From positions 90,440-154,439 of the forward strand of contig NW_005179241.1 of NCBI RefSeq assembly GCF_000350225.1: a stretch of DNA of 64,000 nt, read 5' to 3'. The DNA comes from Chondrus crispus (Eukaryota; Rhodophyta; Florideophyceae; Gigartinales; Gigartinaceae). Shown in pieces: positions 43,486 through 54,009 of the stretch; positions within the stretch are counted from its first letter, which is position 1; each line of letters opens with the position of its first letter. The notes beneath the pieces were generated by a model. It saw only the letters and a list, made by a program, of their open reading frames with translations, searched no databases and was not told the origin of the DNA. A program made the translations under genes and the position numbers.

Positions 43486-45936
43486 CTACGGGTCCTCCCC
43501 GGCTTCCCCCGTCAGCAGCAAGTCCTCGCGGGTTTCATCCGCAGCTTGCGCCACGTAGTCTTCGGCATGGTCGGGGTGCGGTTCCTCGCCCACGTTGATG
43601 CCCGCGGGGGCCGTTTGACGCTGGTTTCGCCAAGCGGACGGCCCCTGGCGGTTGAACGGGGATCCCGGGCGGAGGCCTTGCCGGATGCGTAACTTCTGGT
43701 AGTTGGCCTCTCGTGCCTCCAGAAGCTTGCCCCGCAGGCCCGCATCGGCAACGACGGGGCACCCCTCTTGTCAGTGCGTGGTGCCAAGGCAGAACCGGCA
43801 CGGTGGCGGTCCGGGAAATCTCCCGCCGGAGAACCATACGCGTGGATCCTGCCCTTGCCTCCCGTACGGTCCTGTGCGCACGTCGCCATGGTTGGCGGGC
43901 GGAACCGGGGCACCCGCCGTCGAGGCTGCCGGCGACGGATAATAACTCGTCGGTGGCGAGCTCATCGAGGTCGGCGTGTCGGTTTGGTCCGTCACGGCCA
44001 GGATTGATTCTTCAGAAAATCCCCCGGCCGTCGGGATGTCGGATGCTGACTCAACCGACAGCACGGGCCTCGTCCTTGCGGTGCGGTCAGATCTTCTAGC
44101 CGCTCCGGACGGCTCTCGGTGCGCCATGGCTGACATGCCCTGTCGACGGGAAGCCCGATTGGTTTCCCCGATCGCTTGCGCATAACGAGCGACGGATTGG
44201 TAGTCCACATCCGAGTGCGTGGCGAGGTAATTACGAACCTGTGCGCACGTGGTGGGCAGTAACCCCTCTACGAACAGGGACTTCAACCGCCTGTCGGAGA
44301 ATACCGTACCGCAGCGGAGTGCCTTGTCCCAGAGGTGGTTATTGTAGACCTCCTCCGTCATGTTTCAACTTTGACAGAAGGAGGTCACATCCCCAACCGC
44401 TTCGGAAATTACCTCGTCGGTAGCATAGGTGCACAACAGAAAGTTGACCACCTGCGGGTATGTCCGGAGCAGCTCTCGCCGCTCCACGTCAACCGCCATG
44501 GTGTTTCCATTGAGACGGGACTGGAGTAAGGCGTGAGCCTGCCCGGTCGGGTAGAATTGGAAGCACCACACGGCGGCTCCTTCGTTAATCCCGTTGTGGT
44601 CGCACGCCATCTTGAGGCGTGCGAGAAATCCCAATACCGCAATCGGATCTTGACCGCTGAACGTGTGGGACCTCATCTGCACGTCCATTTTTTTTCGGTA
44701 AAGGTTAATGTGCCGCGCTACTGTGGAGTCGTAGCGCGAGCTACGCCGTTCCAGGCGGTGGGTCTTGTAGTTGACGGCCTTGGTAAACAGGTCATTGAGG
44801 GGCCTGATTACCGTGGGCCGTCGCTCGTCGCTCTTCGGGGCAGCCCGGCGGTGTCTGCTCGAACGACGACGCTCCTCATCCGACTCGGTGTGGTAGTCTT
44901 CCGAGTCGGACGGGTCGTGCCGGTGCCGGTCTCGGCTTCTATCGCGGCGTGCCCTGTGGCCCCGCCTGCGAGAGGCTTCCGAACCGGATGGGTTATCATC
45001 GGAGGGGTATCCTCCCCCTCCGGCATCGCGGTATCGCCCGTGGCGTGCCTCGCGGTTATGGCGGTATCGCCAGCGGCGTCCGTCGCGGTCTTCATCCGTC
45101 CTGTGACGGGGGTCTTCTGCGTCAGAATACCGGGTGTATTCCGCTTCGGTCCTGTGCGTGCCGGGTGCACGTCTTCTGCTCAACCGGTACGGGTCCCGAT
45201 TCTCTGTCTCGGGGAGCCCCAGGCGATTGTCTGTCCCGCGGGGGTCGCCCGTACCGGCGAGTATGGGGAGGACATTTTCTGTGGTCCTCCCTGTAGCACC
45301 GTGGACGGTTGGGAGATAGATGGCTCTGCCCTCCGGGTGAGGGTCCATTCTATCAATCCCGGGTACGGCGCCAATCGGATCAGCGATATTAAAGCTTGAG
45401 TCCGGAACGGTTTCACGGCGCGGCGCCGGCGGCGGTACCGCGCCTCCCGTCTCGGTAAATGTCGTGGCCAGACGGATGGCCACGGCGGAACTAATAGCTC
45501 CCTTTAGAGCCAATGCGGTCGGAGATTCGTCCTCCTCCGCGGCGAGCGCTGCCACCACCTCGTCGCGTACGAGGGAGGCGATCTTCTCGTCCAGCAGGGC
45601 GCGGAGCGCGGCGTCCGCTTGCTCCGCCACCAGCCCGGGTACCGTTCGGTCGAGGCAAACCTGGACGACCTGAGGTAGTTCCTAAGCGAGGAAATCCTCC
45701 ATCTAGGTTTGTAGTCGCAGGAGTAACGCGTCGTACAGTACTTATACGCGGTTCCACCCACCAGCCAGTAGCCCGGCGGTGGTGTCCGAAACGGAAGGGG
45801 TCTTCTGGCCCCTGGTAGACGGCGGGCGTAGCAGGGATTGCGGATTGTCGATCCGGGGGCGCTGTGCGCCCCTGCTACTGCGGGTACTTGCTCGCCCGGA
45901 GACAGTATCTACTCCGGCGGAATCCGCGCGGTTCAT
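43486..45936 (-). pseudogene. gag: Gag of element C, with stops
   Basis: The frame runs 45936 to the stop at 43486 with premature stops near 45742, 45700 and 45680, and TGA at 44365 and 43771. The core matches element D (NDLFTKAVNYKTHRLERR, GQAHALLQSRLNGNTMAVD, CTYATDEVISEAVGDV). The zinc knuckle CRFCLGTTH-x-QEGC contains one of the TGAs. The protease frame overlaps the gag stop in the -1 direction, as in D. Confidence 0.82.
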
Positions 45937-46033
45937 CGTCGATGATCACTGGCGATCGACGCGGTGATTTTCGACCTCTTTCAATCCGATCGGTAATTGC
46001 TCGCGCTGGCGATCCAGTGCGGGCTCAACCTCT

Positions 46034-46077
46034 GTAGTTATACCCTCCACAAGAGTACCAAAATGTGGTATAACTAC
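46034..46077 (-). promoter_or_regulatory. Primer-binding site in a U5-leader stem, element C
   Basis: An 11-bp perfect inverted repeat (GTAGTTATACC at 46034-46044, GGTATAACTAC at 46067-46077) encloses CTCCACAAGAGTACCA, the same tRNA-like end as in element D. One arm is the last bases of the LTR, the other lies just behind the primer site. Confidence 0.75.
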
Positions 46078-46701
46078 CTTCGTCCCGACCACTCGGAAAC
46101 GAGGGGGGTTAGAGGTAAGGGAGCGCGCGCCGCTGGGTAACTCACGCGCGAACGCAAACCGTACGGAAGGACTCGAAAAGAGGGAAGGCTCACGTGGCCG
46201 GTGACGCGCAGCCGGTCAGTGGTGTTAGATCCGGACGGTCGGTCACGGGTTAGAAGCCTGAGACTAAATGGGAAACCGGAACGGGATAGCAATTAGCCGT
46301 AAAGGGAAGGGAGGCGAGTCTGCCTCCCGTTTACTAGAACGGGGCAGGTGCCCCCGGTCTTAACCCCTAAGTGGGACGCCAGGACACCTGTCCCGCTACA
46401 GTAGCTGTTACTTACTGTATACCAGCTACTGTGCTAAATTGGCTAATTTGTGCCATTAACTACTAATTACTAGTTAGCCACCGTACGGATTATACACGTG
46501 TGCCCGTGGCCACGATCCTGGCTAACGGTTGTGCCACGTGTTACCCGTGGCCACGCCCGCTGTTACCGGCTGTCCCACGTCGGACCCTTGGTTACTACTG
46601 TGCACGGCGGCGGGCGCGTGTACGCCTGCTCGCTACAGTAGCACCCGCCCTCCCGCGCGGTCATCATCTCGCCGGGGGTTGGTGTACAGAATTGTACTAC
46701 A
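46064..46701 (-). repeat. 5' LTR of element C
   Basis: 638 bp, nearly identical to 34686-35325. Most differences that I see are C/T transitions (for example CCCGG to CCTGG and GCGCC to GTGCC around 46518-46531). Confidence 0.95.
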
Positions 46702-46706
46702 GAGTG

Positions 46707-47458
46707 GTTTGTGGGGTACTTTCGTCCAATGACTGTGAATGGTCGGAAATTTCTTTTGGTATACGACGGATATCATAGTCACATTGGTCTGAAAGTTTTG
46801 AAGACCTTATGTGACGGAAATATTATCGCCTACGATCTTCTTGCGCACACAAGTGGAACTCTTCAGTCTCTCGATCTTATTGTGTTCCGGTCTTTTAAAG
46901 AGCATCTGAACATTTTAGTTGCTCAGGCAGGGAGCGGGGGATGTGAAAGAAGAATATGACACTTTTGACTTTCTCTGTCTGATGTCCGCCGCATACGACA
47001 AATCTTTCACTGGCAAGAATGTTTTAAAAAGTTTTGCTGCTGCAGGCATTGGCCCATTTAATCCTACTGCTGTATTCGGTGTCCCACTCCCACTTTCTGA
47101 GGAGCAAATTGAAAACATTCTAGACGTGGACAAGTTGGCGGAGGTTTTTGAGCGCAAAAGACAGAAGAAGCGGGACGAACTCTGTGTTAAACCAGTCACT
47201 GTGCGTCGTGGCTGGGTCGATACTTCGAAAGGTCTGAAGTTGACAAGGACTGACGTCATGAACCTTGTGGAGCGTAAAGAGCGTATCGAGAAAGCGAAGA
47301 GGACAGCGGCGTCTTTAAAAGAAGCAGTGGCAAGCGAAAAGGAAAAGAAGATTGTTGAGATTGTAAGGATTCAGCATGTGAACTGCGAGCATGGTCACCT
47401 ACGCTTTAGAGTGGCTGCTCTAAACATGCGCCTGATTCTTGTTCCAAACATTAAATGA
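46707..47458 (+). pseudogene. Pogo-like DDE transposase, 3' half
   Basis: It continues the gene at 34103 beyond element C. It has LLVYDGYHSHI (second catalytic Asp) and LQSLDLIVF (third), then the typical end of the domain with AGIGPFNPTAVFG. A frameshift near 46930 separates the two frames (46711-46959 and 46919-47458). The C-terminus is Lys/Glu-rich and coiled. Confidence 0.75.
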
Positions 47459-47533
47459 GATAACATTTGATGGTTCCAGTCACTTGGACATGCACCGTGG
47501 TGTTCAAATAATGGGCGCAATGTTCGGTGACGT

Positions 47534-47910
47534 TGTGGAAATTTGGGAGTCGACGGTGACGTATACAGTTCGACAAAATACATCTAAATAATTAAACCGC
47601 ACTGAAAACGGTAGTATTTGATTATTTCAGACGTCAACCTACAGTGCATCTCTCCCAACGACATTACTGATAATGCAATCCTTTGAGATTATCAGCAAAG
47701 GTTTGCAAAGAGGAGAGTCTGTTGGCAAGAGAAAAGACGCGTAGGTAGTAGTATAAATACCCCGAAGTGAACGGCAGAATAGCTGCCCGGACACAGAAAG
47801 GAAGAAAAAGAACCAACGCAGTAAAAGAAACGCGACCCTCAGCTCACCCGGTCCTGCCGGTGAATTTTTTACTGCTCACCTCCTTTCTTTTCTTTCTAAT
47901 TTTCGTCACA
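47534..47910 (+). repeat. 5' LTR of Copia element
   Basis: TGTGGAAATT to TCGTCACA. TATA box TATAAATA at 47753. No primer-binding site matching a tRNA end was recognised after 47910. Confidence 0.95.
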
Positions 47911-47946
47911 GTCTAGACTACAAGCCAAGTTAGTTTCTTCTGGAAA

Positions 47947-48025
47947 GAAATCAATTCAACCTCAAGTTTTTGAAGAGAAATCAATTCAACCTCAAGAAAT
48001 CAATTCAACCTCAAGTTTTTCAAGT
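47947..48025 (+). repeat. Three copies of an 18-bp leader repeat
   Basis: AAATCAATTCAACCTCAAG occurs three times in the Copia leader, close to where RNA packaging or primer signals would lie. Confidence 0.85.
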
Positions 48026-48148
48026 TGTGGATTTTTTCAGAGAGTGGTCTTCCTATCTCTTTCTTGATATTAACGCAGTACGTTTTATCAAGAAAGAGAT
48101 AAAGCCATCTTCCTCTTTTGCATAACTCTCACCGAAAATAGTAAAAGA

Positions 48149-48215
48149 GTAAGTTCTTTATTTTTTCACTACCTCTAAAATAGGAATCTAGTTGCCTAAC
48201 TAATTTCTATTTTAG
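48149..48215 (+). other. Spliceosomal intron-like sequence in Copia leader
   Basis: It begins GTAAGTTC, has a branch-point-like CTAACTAAT near 48197 and ends TTTCTATTTTAG at 48215. These are complete canonical splice signals in 67 bases. The zinc-finger ORF opens right after it. Confidence 0.6.
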
Positions 48216-48865
48216 TGGTACTCAAACCCAAAGGAGACGAAGACTTTGGGGCACGGCAAGCCCCCGCAGAGCAGTCAGAAGATTTGTCCCAGCCAGGCGC
48301 ACGGCCTCGACCCAGCACGCCTGTGGTGAACTGGGACAGCGACGGTGGGGACTCTATCAGGGTTTTGGACCTCTTCGAACAGGAGGCGACCCCGGCGGAC
48401 CAACCCCGCCCCGAAGACAAGAGTTACGGGAAATCAACACGTGTATCTGATTTACATGCGGACCAATCTGGACACGTGGACAGCGCGTCTCGGGTTTTCA
48501 ACCGAATTAAGACCCGGACTACAGTAGCAAGAAATAAGTTGGGGATTCTACCTGAAGGCGTGAATAGAACACTACATCGAGTGGCCACCGCGCGGATCAG
48601 GAAAAAACCCGCTACTGCGACCCCGCTCACTTCCGACGTGTGCAAAGTGACCCTCACTAGCAGGCACCAACTCCAGCAACACCGGGGTGGCAAGAAACAC
48701 CGCGCACGCGAAGCCCGGTATCAACGCGAGTCCCAGGACTTCTTCTGCGACCTCTGCGAGCGCTTTTACCCCTCCGCGCACGACCTCGACCCGCACCTCA
48801 TCGGCGCCTCTCACCGACGCCGCGCCCAATTTTTGCGCGAGCGTGAACTAACACGTCAAGTTTAA
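48216..48865 (+). pseudogene. Captured C2H2 (U1-type) zinc-finger fragment
   Basis: The open frame of about 216 residues has no ATG and starts at the acceptor of the intron-like sequence. Its C-terminal half has two U1-type fingers: FCDLCERFYPSAHDLDPHL with GASH completes one; the other (VCKVTLTSRHQLQQH with GKKH) lacks its first cysteine. Such fingers bind double-stranded RNA or RNP partners in host proteins. It lies before gag and is not a normal Copia gene, so I infer a host exon captured by the element. It might be expressed by splicing from an upstream start that is not visible. Confidence 0.55.
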
Positions 48866-49148
48866 AAAAATAGCAAAAAAAATGTTTTTAAACAGTTTTG
48901 AAATCCTTCTTTCTTAAATTTGATGCTATATTTCTTGAAACATTTTTGGAATTATTCTGGCACCATCTAGCGACCATTTTTCAATTGGTTGCCTCTCTCA
49001 TAAATTGCTACCCAAAACATATTACACGGTTGACAATAGCTATACCGCCAACACGTGTGAGAGACGATTATTAGTGAAATAGTGTCGCATTTGTACAACT
49101 AATTTGAATTGCCAAAACAGATTCGACATTCTATCCTGACAAGAGACC

Positions 49149-50719
49149 ATGGTTGACCAGGCAGCTCTGGAGACCCTTACGAAGGATCTGAAATCGTATG
49201 AGCCACCATCGGCAGTCAATCAAGATATTATATCAGTCATCAGACTACACATCACTCGCCGAGAATTGGAGGACGAATTGGACGCAGAAATAACCGAAAA
49301 TCTTCGTCAAGATATCCCTGTCGAAACACTGTACTCTTATGACATACTAAGGGGTACAACGTTTGTGTTCAGAATTATCCGTGATTTTTTACGCGCAGAG
49401 GGCGTAGAGTATAACAGACATCCAGCCACTGGCCGCATTTCATGGGGATTAGTAAAAATGTTGTATTCGGATAAAGACGATATCGATTTCGCCTTCGAAC
49501 GACTGGTACAACATAAGAAGAGCAGCCGAGCGAAACCAGCTACCATTCAAGAAAGTGATACTTCTCTTCCACTACAAGTTCATCACCCTGGAAGTCGTTA
49601 TTCTGAATCAAGAACCGCACATAACATGGCTTTGCGATTCAAGAATCAAGACAAATTCACGGGAAAACTGGGAGAGGATCTCACAGAACACATCAACAAC
49701 TACATTGATGCCGCCCAGGACTACGACCTTGACCAAACCAACAAACTTGACTTTTTCCACAACATATTCGATGGAGAAGCTAAGAGATTCTATCGAGAGA
49801 AGGTGAGGGACAGGTGTGGAAATTTTGGTCAGGCATGCCAAGTTATGCAAGACGAATACAACAGCATAACTCGGCAGAACAGAATCAGGAAGTACCTCCA
49901 GAGCCTGACAATTCAATATTTGATGCATGCCAAGAAGCTCAACACCGCAGAAGCTTTGGAAGAGTTACGTGAGACCATCACACGTTTTGCTCCTCAAGGA
50001 CCACGGACTCACCGTTCCGAGGAAGACAAGGTGGAATACCTTTACAAGGCTGTCGTTGGTGCCCCGTGGGCCAAGTCAGCCCTTGCGAACTCGCAGTCCA
50101 CATCTAATCATTGGGATTTTCAGCATCTGTATACGGCACTCGACGCCGCCTGGCTTCAAGACCAGGAAGAGCAAGAAGGTAGAAAGAAAGATCTGAACAT
50201 CGGTCAATCTTCCCTACATAAAGAGATAAAATTTTCATCCAAATATACTCCTGATCTTTACTACGGAGGTCAGAAATATTACGGACGACCGAAGAAACCA
50301 GGATCACGCTCATCTGCGCATTCAGGCCCCCTCAAGACAGCACAAAAGCCGGTCAAAATGGTTTAGACCGTTATGGCAACCCCAGGCTATGCAACAATTG
50401 TCAGGATCCCAATCATTTCATCAGGGACTGCCCCAAACCTCGCAACGTGATGCCAAATATCTCATCGCAAGTCAGGAGATATCCGAAGAGAAGCCATGAA
50501 ATCCTCTTCGAACTCTGTCAACAAGTGGAGGGTGCGTTGTTCTCTACAGACGAAGAAGATCCTTCTGCTACCCTTACAGGGGACAACTTCAAGCAGAAGG
50601 ACTCCACCTCATCTGAGGATCAGACGCATGAACATCCCGATAAAGGAGGACAGGTATTCCACGTTACTGGTTCTGAGAATCGGGGCATTGCTTCAGTCTT
50701 TGATCCAGAGGATTTTTGA
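49149..50719 (+). CDS. gag: Copia Gag, one frameshift
   Basis: The first frame (49149-50366) starts at an ATG in good context (GACCATGG) and holds the capsid-like core with FKNQDKFTGKLGEDLTEH and DFFHNIFDGEAKRFY. Near 50350 the frame must shift by one to reach the zinc knuckle CNNCQDPNHFIRDC (50389-50430) and continue to the stop at 50717. The shift could be a mutation in this copy. The end overlaps the pol frame. Confidence 0.82.
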
Positions 50720-53700
50720 GGAGAGACAGTCTAGTTTACCGTCGTAGTTTGAAGTCGAAAGAAAATAAACCTTGCTACGAGACTGTCCTCAAGAAAAAAC
50801 GGTTCCGGTACAAAATCTCGCGTAGGTCAAGGACAGCCCATGACATACGAAGAAACCGGCGTCTCAGAAAATCCTCCAGCGATGCAATGACCAATTCTGT
50901 GTTAAACTCTCGTCGAGGTCTTTCACAGATGAGAATCAATTTGGATGAACGCAGGAAAAACTGGCAGGGAGCTTGCATCGACACTGGAGCACAACGCACT
51001 GTTATCGGACAACTGCAAGCCAAAGCATACTGCAGATTTGTTGGATGTAAGTTCAAACTAAAAGCGAACTTCAACCAGTACAGATTCGGTGTTGATGTGC
51101 AGAAGTCAATCGGATCAATCTCAATTCGATTACCGTTTCTCAAGAACGGACTTGTGCCAATTGAGGTTGACGTAGTTAGAGCGAATGTACCTTTTCTTTT
51201 GGGATTGGATTTGCTCGATAAACTTCAACTATACCTGGATACGACAAGAAATTTACTAATCAGTTCTCCGGGAAACATTGCTGTCCCAGTCATAAGGAAG
51301 TTTGGACATGTCTACCTGGAATGGAAACGGGAAGATGCAGTACTATTCTCAAGAAGTGAACTGGTCAAACTTCATAGAGGTTTTCGACACCCAACGGATA
51401 AGAAACTTCTGAATCTCATCAGAAAAGCTCGGCCGCACGAGGCCACCGAGGCCACAACAAAAGTCTTGAAACAGATCTCTAAGTCATGCAATACCTGTCA
51501 AAGGCTTGGATCACAACCAACTAGCTTCAAGACCACGTTACCCACACTGCAAGACGTTAAGTTTGGTGAAGAAATATCAATGGATCTGATGTTCATCGAG
51601 GGAAAAGCAATTCTGCATATTGTCGACACTGCAACTCGTTTCAGCTCGGCCATATTTCTAGACTCTCAGGGTCAGAATTACGGACAATCAGTCAACGGAA
51701 TATGGCTTGCTTTCCTTGAAGCGTGGTGCACTCTCTATACAGGATTCTCTAACCGCGTCAGAACTGATGCGGGATCCGTTTTCACTTCTCCTAGGTGCAA
51801 GGAAATGGCCGAAAGCGTTGGGATAGAACTTCGAATTTCAGGAGTCGAAGCTCACAACTCATTAGGCATTGGAGAAAGACTACACGCACCCCTCCGAAGA
51901 ATTTATCGAAGGGTAATATTCGATTTTCCTCAAATTGACCGCAACATTGCATTGAAACTGTCAATCAAAGCCATGAACGATACCAACGGAGATAACGGAC
52001 TAGTTCCCTCACTGGTTGTATTCGGGATAATACCAAGATTCCCAATCATTAGCTCAGATATACCCGCTCAGAAAGAAAGGATGCTTGCACTTTCAAAGGC
52101 ACAAATGGAAATGAATGCTGTAGTGGCAAAGAGGCGCATTCTTGCTGCTCTTACCAGAAGAATCCCAACCGCGACCGATTTCGTATTTGAATTAGGCCAA
52201 GAAGTACTTGTATATCAAGAAAGAAGTAAAGAATGGATTGGACCTGCTACCATCACAGTTATAAGGGACAACATAGTTGATGTTAAGAGCAACGACGGGC
52301 AGTGGCATATGACCATGAACATGAAACAAGTTAAGCCTTATGTTCGAGAAAACTCTGCACCAACACACATCCTCTCACGGGACGAGTTCCTTACTACAAT
52401 ATTGAAGCCGTTTAAGTCAGTAAACAGACCAAAGCCCTCTAATTTTGATGTAGAACTCACTGAAGTGATCAAACATGGTGACCCGAGATCGACCGATGAA
52501 AGATTCAGAGCCGCAAAGAAGAAGGAGCTGAAAGGTTTGATTGGGAAAGGAACTTGGAAGCTTGTCTGCAAGTCAGAAGTGCCTAAGAACGCAAATATTC
52601 TCGGCGGTAGATTTGTACTAGCAATAAAAGATGAAGGCACTAAAGACGAAGTATGGAAGGCCCGTTTTGTAGTTCAAGGGTACAGGGATAAGCTAAAAAC
52701 GTCTCTCGTACATGATACTGCCACACCAAGGCAACACTCCACACGACTTTTGATCGGATTGGCAGCAATATGCGGATTCCGACTGTTTTCAATAGATGTG
52801 ACTCAAGCATACCTTCAAAGCGCAGAAAAACTTATGACGGATGTATACATCAAACCGACTGGAGAATTTGAACTGAACCAGGGCAAGTTGCTGAAGTTGT
52901 TAAAACCTTTGTACGGTCTTGCCGATAGTGGTGATTACTGGGGCCGTACCATCAGCAATCATATAAAACAGGACCTGAACATGACCGGAACAACCGGTGA
53001 TGGAGCATTTTTCTTTAAATGCATACGGGACAAGCTTGACGGCATGTGCATCACTTACGTGGACGATGCCCTCCAAGCAGGTACCAAGGAATATTCAGAT
53101 CTCGCCCACAAGACAGAAGAGAAGTTCAAGTGTAAAGGAAGAGCTTACGATAAGTTTAGTTTCGTCGGAGTACAAGTTGAAAAAAAGGATTCTGAATACA
53201 TGATCCACCAAACGTCGTACATCCGAAAGATAGAGAGGCTGCCGAACACAGCCACGTACAAGTCTTATCGATCATTAAGAGCCAAATTAGCCTGGATTAC
53301 CTACACTAGACCAGACATTAGTTTCTCTATTGCTCAAGCCGCCCAGGTTACCGAATCAAAGTATGCTACGGATCCAAAAATTCAAATCCGACACATTAAC
53401 CGCACCATCAGACGACTCAAGAAAGAGCCATACCTACCACTGAGGTATCCCAAACTTGACGATAACAAGTTACACATAAGAGTTTATTCAGATGCTTCGT
53501 ATGCAAACAACTCTGACGGCTCTTCTCAGCTTGGATACATCATATTTCTATGTGATAGCAGCAACCTTTGCCAACCACTCTATTGGTCGTCTCATAAGGC
53601 TAAGCGAGTGTCAAGATCAGTTTTAGGCAGCGAAACCATGGCCTTTGCTGACTCCTTTGATATGGCCTTCATGCTCAGATATGACATACAGAAGATGATG

Positions 53701-54003
53701 AACATAAAGATACCGATCCTAATGTTTACGGATAGTCTCTCATTATTTGATGTGATCACAAAAGCTTCTACCACGGTTGAGAAACGACTAATGATTGACC
53801 TTGAGGTAGTCAAAATGGCGTACCAGCAAAATGAAATGGAGCAAATCGGATTCATTCGGTCGGAACACAACCTGGCCGATTGCTTGACAAAAGCCAACGG
53901 CAACAAATCTCTCATCAACACATTAAAGTACGCAAGAATCACACACCCTGTGGACCAGTGGATTGACAGAAGCCAAACTGGGAATACGTCACGTCAAAAA
54001 TAG
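50716..54003 (+). CDS. pol: Copia Pol polyprotein (PR-IN-RT-RH)
   Basis: An intact frame of 1095 residues with no early ATG. The protease motif DTGAQRTV is at D89. Integrase follows with H-x-H (HRGFRHPT), CNTCQ, the DTATRFSSA motif, RTDAGSVF and GIGERLHAPL. Reverse transcriptase has RFVLAIKDEG, DVTQAYLQS and the active site YVDD at 781-784. RNase H has YSDASYA, LGSETMA, FTDS and HNLADCLTK. It is in the -1 frame relative to gag, so it is probably made by ribosomal slippage at the gag stop. It ends seven bases before the 3' LTR. Confidence 0.93.
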   Translation: MRRDSLVYRRSLKSKENKPCYETVLKKKRFRYKISRRSRTAHDIRRNRRLRKSSSDAMTNSVLNSRRGLSQMRINLDERRKNWQGACIDTGAQRTVIGQLQAKAYCRFVGCKFKLKANFNQYRFGVDVQKSIGSISIRLPFLKNGLVPIEVDVVRANVPFLLGLDLLDKLQLYLDTTRNLLISSPGNIAVPVIRKFGHVYLEWKREDAVLFSRSELVKLHRGFRHPTDKKLLNLIRKARPHEATEATTKVLKQISKSCNTCQRLGSQPTSFKTTLPTLQDVKFGEEISMDLMFIEGKAILHIVDTATRFSSAIFLDSQGQNYGQSVNGIWLAFLEAWCTLYTGFSNRVRTDAGSVFTSPRCKEMAESVGIELRISGVEAHNSLGIGERLHAPLRRIYRRVIFDFPQIDRNIALKLSIKAMNDTNGDNGLVPSLVVFGIIPRFPIISSDIPAQKERMLALSKAQMEMNAVVAKRRILAALTRRIPTATDFVFELGQEVLVYQERSKEWIGPATITVIRDNIVDVKSNDGQWHMTMNMKQVKPYVRENSAPTHILSRDEFLTTILKPFKSVNRPKPSNFDVELTEVIKHGDPRSTDERFRAAKKKELKGLIGKGTWKLVCKSEVPKNANILGGRFVLAIKDEGTKDEVWKARFVVQGYRDKLKTSLVHDTATPRQHSTRLLIGLAAICGFRLFSIDVTQAYLQSAEKLMTDVYIKPTGEFELNQGKLLKLLKPLYGLADSGDYWGRTISNHIKQDLNMTGTTGDGAFFFKCIRDKLDGMCITYVDDALQAGTKEYSDLAHKTEEKFKCKGRAYDKFSFVGVQVEKKDSEYMIHQTSYIRKIERLPNTATYKSYRSLRAKLAWITYTRPDISFSIAQAAQVTESKYATDPKIQIRHINRTIRRLKKEPYLPLRYPKLDDNKLHIRVYSDASYANNSDGSSQLGYIIFLCDSSNLCQPLYWSSHKAKRVSRSVLGSETMAFADSFDMAFMLRYDIQKMMNIKIPILMFTDSLSLFDVITKASTTVEKRLMIDLEVVKMAYQQNEMEQIGFIRSEHNLADCLTKANGNKSLINTLKYARITHPVDQWIDRSQTGNTSRQK

Positions 54004-54009
54004 AGGGAG

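Larger units (their letters stand above)
34686..46701 (-). mobile_element. Complete Ty3/gypsy element C (12.0 kb)
   Basis: Two LTRs in direct orientation bound the element, and GAGTG is duplicated at 34681-34685 and 46702-46706. Read on the minus strand the order is LTR, primer-binding site, gag, protease, RT, RNase H, integrase, chromodomain, a spacer, the antisense ORF, polypurine tract and LTR. It interrupts a pogo-like transposase gene. I count roughly 11-12 differences between the LTRs in 640 bases (about 2%), so the insertion is fairly young, yet gag, pol and aORF all carry stops or frameshifts. Confidence 0.95.

Noticed and set aside
10057-44367. UGA read as an amino acid
   Set aside because: The intact pol of element A, the Copia pol and the piggyBac-like gene have no in-frame TGA, and broken genes also carry TAA, TAG and frameshifts.
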